DNA from: Rhodospirillales bacterium
Lineage (GTDB): Bacteria; Pseudomonadota; Alphaproteobacteria; ATCC43930; CGMCC-115725
Length of the DNA stretch: 6,505 nt
Direction: 5' to 3'
NCBI GenBank assembly: GCA_015654725.1
Contig: JAATGI010000138.1
Coordinates: forward strand, 1-6,505
Shown here one piece after another: positions 1 to 6,294 of the stretch. Under the pieces are notes generated by a model. The model saw nothing but the letters and a program-made list of their open reading frames with translations. It had not been told where the DNA came from and did no database searches. The translations under genes were made by a program, and so were the position numbers. The number at the start of each line of letters is the position of its first letter. Within the stretch, counting starts at the first letter, position 1.

Positions 1-881
1 CCGAAGGACCGGCGCCCGCGGCGGTGCCGCCCCCGGCGAAGACAACGGTCGCGGCCGCGGCGGTCGGCGGCGAGTGGGCACCGGCGGGATTTCAGCGCGG
101 AACCCGGCCATCCGTGTCGAACGGAACGCCGCCGGAGAAGCCGTCGCTCGCGACCGCCGAGCCCGCGCGGCGCAAGCCGTGGCGGCTCTATGCGCGGCCC
201 TTCGACATCACCGACAATCGGCCGCGCATCGCCTTGGTCGTCGCCGGCGTCGATGACCAGATGGAAAGCGCGATCCAGAACCTGCCGCCCGCGGTGACGC
301 TCGCGCTCGACCCCTATGCGCGCCGGCTGCCCGAATGGATCGAGATGGCGCGCGCCAAGGGTCACGAGGTCCTGTTGACCCTGTCGATGCCGGCGGTCGC
401 GCGCGGCGGCCGCGATGCCGGACCGATGGCGATTCTGTCGTCGCTCGACCCCAAGGAAAATCTCGAGCGGCTCGATTGGGCGTTGGGCCGCGCCGAGGGC
501 TTTGTCGGCGTTCTCGATATCGCCGCCAACCGCCCGGCCGACGAATATCGTCCGATCCTGTCGACCTTGGAGCGGCGCGGCTTGATGCTGGTCGGCGGCG
601 AACCGCTGGCGAGCCAGCCGGCCGGGCTGCCGCTCGCCACCGGCGACATGGTCTTGTCGCCCGACGTTCCGCGCGAAGGCTCGGATAAGATGCTGGCGGC
701 CTTGGAGGACAAGGCCCGGCAAGACGGCCACGCGCTCGGCATCGGCGTGGTCACGCCGCCGATCTTGAAACGCATCGCGGCTTGGCTCGCGGGGCTGCAG
801 CGGAAATCGTTCGAGCTCGTGCCCGCCAGCGCCTTTGCCGCCGCCAAGCAACCTGGCACGAGCACCGCCGTCCGCGAATGA
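1..881 (+). CDS. Divergent polysaccharide deacetylase (YibQ/DUF610 family), 5'-truncated by window
   Basis: This is the C-terminal part of a periplasmic protein of the divergent polysaccharide deacetylase family (YibQ/DUF610, a NodB-like barrel relative). The frame is already open at base 3 and reads Pro/Ala-rich residues before the GTG at 24, so that GTG is probably not the start and the N-terminus lies upstream. Numbering from that GTG, residues 1-55 are a low-complexity linker and about 67-275 are the domain: RPRIALVVAGV (67-76), LPPAVTLALDPYA (87-99), GHEVLLTLSMPA (113-124), then a DxGP...ENLERL block (131-150) and LVPASA near the end. Positions that I recall as usually polar or acidic in the family (IDDLG, HEVLLHLPMEP, the Asp of the RGLxFxD block) are replaced by VVAGV, HEVLLTLSMPA and RGLMLVGG, so the fold is clear but activity is doubtful. 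The stop overlaps the next start as ATGA. Fold confidence is high; exact substrate unknown. Confidence 0.85.
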   Translation, partial: EGPAPAAVPPPAKTTVAAAAVGGEWAPAGFQRGTRPSVSNGTPPEKPSLATAEPARRKPWRLYARPFDITDNRPRIALVVAGVDDQMESAIQNLPPAVTLALDPYARRLPEWIEMARAKGHEVLLTLSMPAVARGGRDAGPMAILSSLDPKENLERLDWALGRAEGFVGVLDIAANRPADEYRPILSTLERRGLMLVGGEPLASQPAGLPLATGDMVLSPDVPREGSDKMLAALEDKARQDGHALGIGVVTPPILKRIAAWLAGLQRKSFELVPASAFAAAKQPGTSTAVRE

Positions 882-1363
882 AGACGGCGTCGCCGGCCGG
901 CCGCTACCGCCGGGGCGTCGGCATCATGCTGCTCGATCGCGAGGGCCGCGTCTTTGTCGGCCGCCGCATCGACCGCGAGGAGGAAGCCTGGCAGATGCCG
1001 CAAGGCGGCATCGATCCGGGCGAGACGCCGCGCCAGGCCGCGTGGCGCGAATTGAAGGAAGAGACCGGCATCGACCGGGCGGAGATCGTGGCCGAGAGCG
1101 CGGGCTGGCTGCGCTACGATCTGCCCTCGACCCTGCGCGGCAAGGCGGTGTGGCGCGGCCGCTATCGCGGCCAACAACAGAAATGGTTCGTCATGCGCTT
1201 TCTCGGCGTGGACGGCGACATCGATGTCGCCACCAGCCATCCGGAATTCAGCGCCTGGAAATGGGTCCCGGCGAGGCAACTGACGCAGCTGATCGTGCCG
1301 TTCAAACGCGCGCTCTATCGCCAGGTCCTTAAGGAATTCGCCGCTGTGCTGGAGCGGAAATGA
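878..1363 (+). CDS. rppH: RNA pyrophosphohydrolase, Nudix family
   Basis: A 161-residue cytoplasmic Nudix hydrolase, predicted to remove pyrophosphate from the 5' triphosphate end of mRNA and so license RNase E decay. It resembles the alphaproteobacterial RppH/IalA group, also able to cleave dinucleoside polyphosphates in some species. The Nudix box is complete: G43, E49, then R57-E58-L59-x-E61-E62-x-G64-I65 (GX5EX7REUXEEXGU). RRGVGIMLLD (11-20), AWQMPQGGID (37-46), a WLRYDLP segment and QQKWFVMRF are typical of RppH. The ATG at 878 was chosen because the protein then begins just before the conserved YRRGVGIM block, its length is normal, and the ATG forms an ATGA overlap with the upstream stop. 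The frame stays open upstream to at least 782, but that extension (Arg/Ala-rich) lies inside the deacetylase gene. No clear Shine-Dalgarno is visible, consistent with translational coupling. Confidence 0.93.
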   Translation: MKTASPAGRYRRGVGIMLLDREGRVFVGRRIDREEEAWQMPQGGIDPGETPRQAAWRELKEETGIDRAEIVAESAGWLRYDLPSTLRGKAVWRGRYRGQQQKWFVMRFLGVDGDIDVATSHPEFSAWKWVPARQLTQLIVPFKRALYRQVLKEFAAVLERK

Positions 1364-2409
1364 CGGCGCCCCATCACGCCAATAATTTCGACGGGCTGCG
1401 CCTTATCGCCGCCGGCTCGGTCATTTTCTCGCACTCCTTTTTGCTGGCCGAGGGCCAGCAGAACAACGAGCCGCTGGTGGCGCTGACCGGCCAGGCGGTG
1501 TTCGGCCTCCTGGGCGTGTTCGTGTTTTTCGCCGTCAGCGGCTATCTGGTGACGGCGAGCTACGACAACACGCGCTCGACACCGCGCTTCGTTCTGAAGC
1601 GAATCCTGCGCATCTATCCCGGCCTCGCCGCCTGCATGTTGTTTTGCGCGCTGGTCATCGGCGCCGTGGTGACGGTGTTGCCGCTGCGCGACTATTACCG
1701 GCAGAGCGGCGTGTGGAACTTCATCGTCATGAATCTGCTGATGCAGGTCCACACCAACGCGCTGCCGACGGTGATGTTCACATCCTACGATATCGGCGGC
1801 GTGGTCGATGGCCCGCTCTGGAGTCTGCCCTACGAGCTGACGATGTACGCGATGGTCGCGATCCTCGGCCGCTTCGGCTGGCTGCGCCCGCGCGTGATCG
1901 CGGCGCTATGGCTGATCGGCGTCGCCAGCGATCTCTACGATACTTCGCAATTCAAGGGCTGGCCGTGGGAATTTCCCGCCGGCTTCCTGTGGATGCTCGG
2001 CTTCTTCACCGCCGGCATGCTGGCCTACAAGCTCAAGGGCGCGTGGCTCCTCGACCGCCGCTTGGCCTTGCTCGCGGTCGCCGGTCTCGTCATCGGCGCC
2101 GCCCTCCACCAGTTGATCGCCGCGTTCGCGATGTTCGGCACCTTCCTGGCACTCCATCTGGCGCTCGATCCGCGCCTGCCGACGATCCGCGCCGCCCGGT
2201 TCGGCGATCTCTCCTACGGGCTTTATATCTATGGCTGGCCGGTGCAGCAGACGATCCTGTGGCTGTTCGGAACCAGGCTCGCCTGGTGGCAGTTATTCGC
2301 GATGGCCCTGCCCGCGACCGCGGCGCTCGCCTTCGTCTCCTGGCATGTCATCGAGAATCCGGCCTTGAGCCTCAAGCCCCGCGCGGCGCTGCGGCGGAAA
2401 TCGGCGTGA
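1360..2409 (+). CDS. Membrane O-acyltransferase, acyltransferase family 3 (OafA/YrhL-like)
   Basis: A 349-residue polytopic inner-membrane protein of acyltransferase family 3. Members move acyl groups, often acetyl, onto sugars of O-antigen, capsule, peptidoglycan-linked glycans or secreted polysaccharides. It begins NNFDGLRLIAAGSVIFSHS (8-26); H25 in the first membrane segment matches the conserved catalytic His of the family. Further signatures are FFAVSGYLV (56-64), RFVLKRILRIYP (76-87), GPLWSLPYELTMY (151-163), FGDLSYGLYIYGWPVQQ (281-297) and the closing WHVIENP (328-334). About ten hydrophobic segments are visible. There is no C-terminal SGNH domain, so it is the single-domain form at usual length. 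The ATG at 1360 overlaps the rppH stop (ATGA) and has GGAG at 1351-1354, five bases upstream. The acceptor cannot be read from the sequence; surface glycan is inferred from the family and the next gene. Confidence 0.9.
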   Translation: MTAPHHANNFDGLRLIAAGSVIFSHSFLLAEGQQNNEPLVALTGQAVFGLLGVFVFFAVSGYLVTASYDNTRSTPRFVLKRILRIYPGLAACMLFCALVIGAVVTVLPLRDYYRQSGVWNFIVMNLLMQVHTNALPTVMFTSYDIGGVVDGPLWSLPYELTMYAMVAILGRFGWLRPRVIAALWLIGVASDLYDTSQFKGWPWEFPAGFLWMLGFFTAGMLAYKLKGAWLLDRRLALLAVAGLVIGAALHQLIAAFAMFGTFLALHLALDPRLPTIRAARFGDLSYGLYIYGWPVQQTILWLFGTRLAWWQLFAMALPATAALAFVSWHVIENPALSLKPRAALRRKSA

Positions 2410-4106
2410 GCGCCATAACGAGGGCGCTGTTCGAACCGAGGCCGCTATGGTTGCTGCTCGCCGTAAGCGCGGCGATCGGCATCGCCAATGCCTCGTCGAT
2501 GCTGCCTTGGGCGCTCGTCACCGGGCAAAGCGCGTTCTGGAATTTTCCCGCCGGCATCTTCCCCGTGTCTTATCTCGACATGGCGCAGGCCCTGGTCGGC
2601 TACGACTATTTCCTGCATGCGCCGTGGCACATCCCGGTCCTGGAGGTAGCGCCGCTCGCGGGCGGCACCAACGTGTTTTGGCTCGATACCGGGCCGCTGC
2701 TCGCCATCGCCGGAAAAATCGCCGCCGCTTTGGCCGGCCACGCGGTCAATCTCTACGGACCTTATCTCTATCTGTGCTTTGTCCTGCCCGGCGTGGCGAT
2801 GAGCCTGGTGCTCGCGCTGCTCGGGCAGCGAAGTCTGGTGGTCACGATCGCGGCCAGCATTCTCGCCAACGCCACGCCCTATCTGCTCTATCGCTGGGGC
2901 CACATCACCCTCACCAGCCAGTTTTTCCTGGTCTTCGCCTTGGCGCTTTATCTGTGGAGCGGACGGCGGCGGCTGGGCTGGCGCGAGACCGCGCTGTGGG
3001 CCGGTTATCTCGCCCTGGTGCTCTTCGTGAATTTCCATCTCCTGGCGATGGTCGGCGGCATTTGGGCGGCGGCGTTGGCGCAACAGCGGATCGACCGGCG
3101 GCGGACGATGCCGTGGATCGCGGCGCAAGCCGTGCCGACCATGCTCGCGCTGATCGCCCTGTTCGCGCTTCTCGTGCCGCTGGGCCATGGCTTCGCCATG
3201 GCCGGCACCTTGGATTACGGCAAGTATCAAATGGATTTGCTGTCGCCCGTGATGCCGCAAAACAGCGGCATCGTGCCGCCGCCTTATAACGCGGTCTGGC
3301 TTCATACTCCCGAGGGCTTCGCCTATCTCGGCGCCGGCGTCTTCTTCCTCCTGATTCTGTCGGCGCGTTCGTTGTGGCGCGCGGTGCCGCGCCTGGCGGC
3401 GCGGCATCCGGCCTTGCTCGTCGTGTTCGCGCTGTTTTTCCTCTTCGCCTTGTCGAGCACCGTCAGGATCGGAAATTATCCGCTGCTTGAAATTCCCTTG
3501 CCCCGGTTCGTGCAACTGGCATTCGGCACCTTTCGCTCCAGCGGGCGATTTTTCTGGCCGCTCGGCTATGGCGTTGTGGCGCTCGCGATCGTGACGACGG
3601 CGCGGCGCTGGCCGCCGCTTCAGGCGGCGTTGATCCTCGCGGTCGCGGCGTTTCTGCAATGGGCCGATACCAGGCCGCTTCGGGCCGGGATCGCCGACTC
3701 CGCCGCCGGACCGTTCCCGACCGTGCTCGATCGCGCGCAGCTGGAGCGGCTGGTATCGTCGGTCCGCGCCGTCATGGTCTATCCAAGCTTCGACTGCGCC
3801 ATGCATGACGAATCGCGCGCGGCCGAGCGCATCTTCGATCTGCGCGCCAATATGCAGCTTCAGCTCCAGACCGCGCGCGCGAATATTCCGATCAATTCGG
3901 TCTATACGTCGCGCGCTCAAGGCGATTGCGGCGCCGACCAGGCGACCCGGGATTTGCCGCCCGCGCCGGGCACGCTTTACGTCTTCCTTGGCGCGGCGGA
4001 GCTATCGCGCCTCCCGCCAGCAACCTCCCAACTCGCCTGCGAGGCGGGGCGGCCGGCGGATGACGGCGCCACCCCCGCCGCGTTGTTTTGCCGAGAGGGC
4101 GGCTGA
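2406..4106 (+). CDS. DUF6311-type polytopic membrane protein, possible GT-C-like glycosyltransferase
   Basis: A 566-residue integral membrane protein. Signatures match what I recall of DUF6311 proteins: FWNFPAG (44-50), a DMAQALVGYDYFLHAPWHIPVLE stretch (58-80), GGTNVFWLDTGPLLAIAGK (86-104), TPYLLYRWGHITLTSQFFLV (157-176), LLSPVMPQNSGI (278-289), EGFAYLGAG (303-311) and FRSSGRFFWPLGYG (376-389). Roughly 10-12 hydrophobic segments occupy residues 13-420. The last ~140 residues (425-566) are soluble, with three or four Cys, probably periplasmic. The layout of a large polytopic body plus soluble tail resembles GT-C glycosyltransferases that use lipid-linked sugars, but no catalytic Asp pair can be assigned, so enzymatic function is inference. 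The GTG at 2406 was chosen because it makes a GTGA overlap with the acyltransferase stop and leads straight into the first membrane helix. The frame is open much further upstream, but that part is a shadow of the acyltransferase gene. Confidence 0.82.
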   Translation: MSAITRALFEPRPLWLLLAVSAAIGIANASSMLPWALVTGQSAFWNFPAGIFPVSYLDMAQALVGYDYFLHAPWHIPVLEVAPLAGGTNVFWLDTGPLLAIAGKIAAALAGHAVNLYGPYLYLCFVLPGVAMSLVLALLGQRSLVVTIAASILANATPYLLYRWGHITLTSQFFLVFALALYLWSGRRRLGWRETALWAGYLALVLFVNFHLLAMVGGIWAAALAQQRIDRRRTMPWIAAQAVPTMLALIALFALLVPLGHGFAMAGTLDYGKYQMDLLSPVMPQNSGIVPPPYNAVWLHTPEGFAYLGAGVFFLLILSARSLWRAVPRLAARHPALLVVFALFFLFALSSTVRIGNYPLLEIPLPRFVQLAFGTFRSSGRFFWPLGYGVVALAIVTTARRWPPLQAALILAVAAFLQWADTRPLRAGIADSAAGPFPTVLDRAQLERLVSSVRAVMVYPSFDCAMHDESRAAERIFDLRANMQLQLQTARANIPINSVYTSRAQGDCGADQATRDLPPAPGTLYVFLGAAELSRLPPATSQLACEAGRPADDGATPAALFCREGG

Positions 4107-4117
4107 TCGGCTAAACT
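4088..4117 (+). promoter_or_regulatory. Weak candidate promoter for the Rieske oxygenase gene
   Basis: TTGCCG (4088-4093) and TAAACT (4112-4117), separated by 18 bases, each match the sigma-70-type consensus at four of six positions. They straddle the stop of the preceding gene and lie about 30 bases before the oxygenase ATG. The match is weak in such GC-rich DNA. The independent Shine-Dalgarno and the 41-base gap make a separate transcript plausible, but read-through from the upstream operon is equally possible. Confidence 0.22.
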
Positions 4118-4135
4118 CCCGCCGGGAAAAAGGCG

Positions 4136-4140
4136 AGGAG
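4136..4140 (+). promoter_or_regulatory. Ribosome binding site of the Rieske oxygenase gene
   Basis: AGGAG, seven bases before the ATG at 4148, is the clearest Shine-Dalgarno on the + strand of this window. It fixes the start of the oxygenase and contrasts with the overlapped starts of the genes upstream. Confidence 0.75.
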
Positions 4141-4147
4141 ACGAAAG

Positions 4148-5422
4148 ATGGCCCTCACGCTCGAACAGAATGAGCTGCTGACGCGCACCAATCGCGGCAC
4201 GCCGATGGGCGAGATGCTGCGCGAATATTGGATGCCGGCGGCGCGCTCGGCGGCGTTGGAACGCGATGGCGCGCCGAAGCGGGTGCGGCTGATGGGCGAG
4301 AATTTCGTCGCCTTTCGCGCGTCGGACGGCCGCGTCGGCTTCGTCGACGAGGCCTGCCCGCATCGCAGCGCGTCGCTCGCGCTCGGCCGCAACGAACAAG
4401 GCGGGCTGCGTTGCATCTTTCACGGCTGGAAGATCGACCCTTCCGGCAAGGTCGTCGATACGCCATGCGAACCGGCCGACCGGCGCGCCGCCTTCGCCGC
4501 CGCGCAGAAAGTGCGCGCCTTCCCGACGCACGAGGTCGGCGGCGCGGTCTGGGTCTATCTCGGCAAGCAAGCGACTCCGCCGCGCTTTCCCGAATTCGAG
4601 TTCACCCGATTGCCGGCGAGCCATGTCGATATCCGCCGCGGCCTCGTGCATTACAATTGGCTGCAAGGGCTCGAGGCGCACATCGATTCCTCGCATGTCG
4701 GCGTGCTGCATTCGGGCTTCATCGGGCGCGGCGTCGGCGACGCGCAGCTCCGCGACCTCAACCTCACCATGGTCGACACCGCGCCCGATTTCGAGATGGA
4801 CGTGACCAGTTACGGCTTGCGCGAGGGCGCCTTGCGCAGCGTTCCCGGCGACAAGACCTATGCGCGCATCCGCCAGATCGTGCTGCCATTCTTCACCTTC
4901 ATTCCCGGCGCCAAGGGCGATCCGTGCTCGGGCCGCGCCACCGTGCCGGTGGACGATGAATGGGACGCGGAATGGTACATCGTCTACGACCCGGACAAGC
5001 CGCTGACGCAAGACAAGCTCGCCAATCTTTATCGCGGCACCTCGCAGGACCCGGATAATTTCTCGGCTAATCTCGGCGACCGCGACAATCTCTGGCACCA
5101 GGACCGCGAAGCGATGAAAGCCGGACATTGGAGCGGCCTCACCCGCAACATCCCGTTCGAGGATTTCATCATCCAATCCTCGATGGGGCCGCTTGTGGAT
5201 CGGAGCCAAGAACAGCTCGGCTCGGCCGACGCCATCATCGTGCGGGTGCGCCGGCTGTTGCTCGACGCGCTCGAGGCCTATCGCCGCGGCGGCGCCATCC
5301 CGTGGCGCTCCGACGATATCGATTTCGCCGCCATTCGCGCCCTCGCCGTCACCTTCCCCAAGGGCCAGGATTGGCGCCAATTCGCGCCCGACTTCGCCGC
5401 GCACCGGGCGGCGGCGGAGTAG
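4148..5422 (+). CDS. Rieske [2Fe-2S] non-haem iron oxygenase, alpha subunit, phthalate 4,5-dioxygenase/LigXa-like
   Basis: A 424-residue terminal oxygenase. The Rieske domain (about residues 20-140) carries C70-P-H72 and C89-I-F-H92, the two Cys and two His ligands of the [2Fe-2S] cluster, inside the typical DEACPHRSASLALGR and GLRCIFHGWK blocks. The catalytic domain has NWLQGLEAHIDSSHVGVLH (170-188); D180, H183 and H188 fit the bridging Asp and two His of the mononuclear iron site. The C-terminal carboxylate ligand is not assigned. The segment EDFIIQSSMGPLVDRSQEQLG (338-358) and the start TPMGEMLREYWMPA (18-31) are typical of the phthalate 4,5-dioxygenase/LigXa-type group rather than naphthalene dioxygenase. 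Length is normal and no break is seen. Such enzymes hydroxylate or O-demethylate aromatics with electrons from a separate reductase; none is encoded in the window, so substrate and partner are unknown. Codon use matches the GC-rich genes upstream. Confidence 0.93.
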   Translation: MALTLEQNELLTRTNRGTPMGEMLREYWMPAARSAALERDGAPKRVRLMGENFVAFRASDGRVGFVDEACPHRSASLALGRNEQGGLRCIFHGWKIDPSGKVVDTPCEPADRRAAFAAAQKVRAFPTHEVGGAVWVYLGKQATPPRFPEFEFTRLPASHVDIRRGLVHYNWLQGLEAHIDSSHVGVLHSGFIGRGVGDAQLRDLNLTMVDTAPDFEMDVTSYGLREGALRSVPGDKTYARIRQIVLPFFTFIPGAKGDPCSGRATVPVDDEWDAEWYIVYDPDKPLTQDKLANLYRGTSQDPDNFSANLGDRDNLWHQDREAMKAGHWSGLTRNIPFEDFIIQSSMGPLVDRSQEQLGSADAIIVRVRRLLLDALEAYRRGGAIPWRSDDIDFAAIRALAVTFPKGQDWRQFAPDFAAHRAAAE

Positions 5423-5443
5423 AGAATCGGCTGCATTATTTTG

Positions 5444-5490
5444 GTGCGTGCTTCGAGACGGCTGCTTCGCAGCCTCCTCAGCATGAGGAA
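5444..5490 (+). repeat. Dispersed palindromic repeat, copy 1 of an inverted pair
   Basis: A 47-base element made of a 17-base flank containing CTTCGAGACG, a small hairpin (GGCTGC-TTC-GCAGCC, 5460-5474) and a flank containing the palindrome TCCTCA-GCA-TGAGGA (5475-5489). Its reverse complement reappears at 5519-5565 with one mismatch in each 17-base flank. The pattern (TTCGAGACG, variable hairpin, CTCCTCAGGATGAGGAA) is one I recognise as an abundant intergenic repeat of alphaproteobacterial genomes. That is recollection and was not searched. Confidence 0.85.
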
Positions 5491-5518
5491 TGTTGTTAGT
5501 TAGATGGCACGAAGACAA

Positions 5519-5565
5519 TTCCTCATCCTGAGGAGCGGCCGGAGACCGCGTCTCGAAGGACGCAC
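5519..5565 (-). repeat. Dispersed palindromic repeat, copy 2 of an inverted pair
   Basis: This is the inverted partner of the copy at 5444-5490, separated from it by a 28-base spacer. Read on the minus strand it has the same 17+13+17 layout. The 17-base flanks match 16/17 each. The 13-base centre differs in sequence yet still forms a six-base-pair hairpin (GCGGTC-TCC-GGCCGC, one T-G wobble). Together the two copies could form a long cruciform or RNA hairpin between the converging oxygenase and minus-strand genes. No T-run follows, so a classical intrinsic terminator is not supported. Confidence 0.85.
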
Positions 5566-5635
5566 GGCTTCGATCCAGCCTCGATAAATCACGGCTTCCC
5601 GGTTTCGTGCTTGCATAACGAACGCGTTGGCCGCG
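5566..5635. other. Short intergenic stretch with a small inverted repeat
   Basis: No gene is seen here. The only structure is AACGCG-TTGGC-CGCGTT (5621-5637), a six-base-pair stem with a five-base loop that overlaps the TAA of the minus-strand gene. It could help end that transcript, but no T-run follows on either strand, so it is not called a terminator. Confidence 0.4.
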
Positions 5636-5929
5636 TTACGCCGCGCGAGATGCTTCGTGCCGAAGGTCGGATTTTACCGAACGAATGAAGGCAATATCGT
5701 TCATCAGATCGGCTTTCCGATCTTCATCGATGCCGTCGGTGTCGATCTGCTGTTTCATTCCCTGTTCGGAACGCTCCAAGGCACGAAGCGCCAACGCCGC
5801 GATTTGACGGGGAACTTCTTGCGTCGCGGACTTGTCCAGCCAGGCAAGCAGACGATCCCGTTCTCCGGTGCTGGCAAGACCGCCAGCCGCCGCGGCAATG
5901 AATCGGGATGCCTTCGGTAACAGCTTCAT
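5636..5929 (-). CDS. Small helical protein, candidate immunity/antitoxin partner of the adjacent Tse2-like gene
   Basis: A 97-residue protein of no family I can name firmly. It starts MKLLPKASRF and is mostly alpha-helical in appearance: an Ala-rich stretch (11-18), then charged amphipathic segments (ERDRLLAWLDK 23-33, PRQIAALALRALERSEQGMKQ 40-60, DEDRKADLMNDIAFIRSVKSDL 68-89). There is no signal peptide, membrane segment or Cys. It lies 27 bases downstream of the toxin-like gene on the same strand, so the two are probably co-transcribed. The order, small acidic-helical character and size recall Tse2-Tsi2, where the small helical immunity protein follows the toxin. Overall similarity to Tsi2 by eye is weak, and the role is inferred from position. 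The Shine-Dalgarno before the ATG is poor, which fits coupling to the gene ahead. The minus reading was preferred over the + strand open frame across the same bases because its composition is protein-like. Confidence 0.65.
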   Translation of the reverse strand: MKLLPKASRFIAAAAGGLASTGERDRLLAWLDKSATQEVPRQIAALALRALERSEQGMKQQIDTDGIDEDRKADLMNDIAFIRSVKSDLRHEASRAA

Positions 5930-5956
5930 TTGCGGATCAGTTTAGCCCGGCCGGCT

Positions 5957-6294
5957 TCAAACGCGAAGGAATTTGGCATTGATCGCAGCCAACGCTGCTT
6001 CGTAAGCCGTTAATTCCATGTCAAAAACCGGCTCCCATGACCAATGGTTCGCGTGATCGTTCGTGAGCCGCAACCGGGTATCGTCGTAGTCGCTTCCGGC
6101 CGGTACGCGCCACCATTGACCTTTCAGCGTTGGATCGATCGCTCCATACGTTGAGATACCGCCAGTCCCGGATTTCACCCATTTTTTTTTGCGCGACCGA
6201 CATCAAATATGACGACATCGAGCGAACGGACACGATCAAGCCTCGCGCCACTCGCGTTGCCGAGGCGAAACAGATCGAGGAGCGTTGCTGCCAT
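5957..6294 (-). pseudogene. Tse2-like ADP-ribosyltransferase-fold toxin, split by a frameshift at an A9 run
   Basis: As sequenced, translation from the ATG at 6294 gives 39 residues and stops at 6177-6175. The following frame (from about 6178 to the stop at 5957) continues with strongly protein-like sequence. The break lies at nine A on the coding strand (6190-6182). One more A would join both parts into 112 residues. The joined product reads LDLFRLGNASGARLDRVRSLD (6-26), SGTGGISTYG (42-51), WWRVPAGSDYDD (61-72), LTNDHANHWSWEP (77-89) and a helical tail. The order GG-x-S-(T/V)-(F/Y), VPxG(S/T)D, HW/HY...P, M...Y...L recalls the Pseudomonas Tse2 toxin fold (ADP-ribosyltransferase-like) and its wider family. 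This is remembered, not searched. The start is supported by GGAGGAG at 6312-6306 and an in-frame TGA just upstream (6303-6301). It may be a decayed gene, a sequencing error in a homopolymer, or a gene expressed by slippage. Confidence 0.6.
6182..6190 (-). other. A9 homopolymer at the frame junction, possible slippage or phase-variation site
   Basis: Nine A on the minus strand (nine T on +) sit exactly where the two open halves of the toxin-like gene change frame. The codons read GCA AAA AAA AAT GGG TGA. With one extra A the reading becomes Ala-Lys-Lys-Lys-Trp-Val-Lys-Ser-Gly and continues open to the stop at 5957. Poly-A runs of this length are known sites of RNA polymerase slippage and of replication length change, and are also prone to sequencing error. 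Confidence 0.6.

Noticed and set aside
362..1279. Minus-strand open frame spanning the deacetylase and rppH genes
   Set aside because: It crosses two real, overlapping + strand genes and has no recognisable domain.
1644..2405. Upstream extension of the DUF6311 frame, giving an 820-residue protein
   Set aside because: The extension is Arg/Ala-rich, lies wholly inside the well-supported acyltransferase gene in another frame and has no membrane character. The GTG at 2406 with its GTGA overlap is a far better start.
2445..3920. Long minus-strand open frame (491 residues) antisense to the DUF6311 gene
   Set aside because: It is rich in Arg, Gln, His, Glu and Pro, as expected of the complement of hydrophobic GC-rich codons. 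It is a shadow, not a gene.
3977..5518. Long minus-strand open frame (513 residues) antisense to the Rieske oxygenase
   Set aside because: It mirrors a GC-rich coding gene with intact Rieske and iron motifs. Its product is low-complexity and matches nothing recognisable.
5444..5565. Repeat pair as a CRISPR fragment or an intrinsic terminator
   Set aside because: Only two copies, in inverted rather than direct orientation, rule out a CRISPR array. No T-run follows the hairpin on either strand, so a classical terminator is not supported.
5627..5920. Plus-strand open frame of 97 codons opposite the candidate immunity gene
   Set aside because: Its composition is irregular and it has no convincing ribosome binding site. 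The minus reading gives a coherent helical protein in a sensible operon position.
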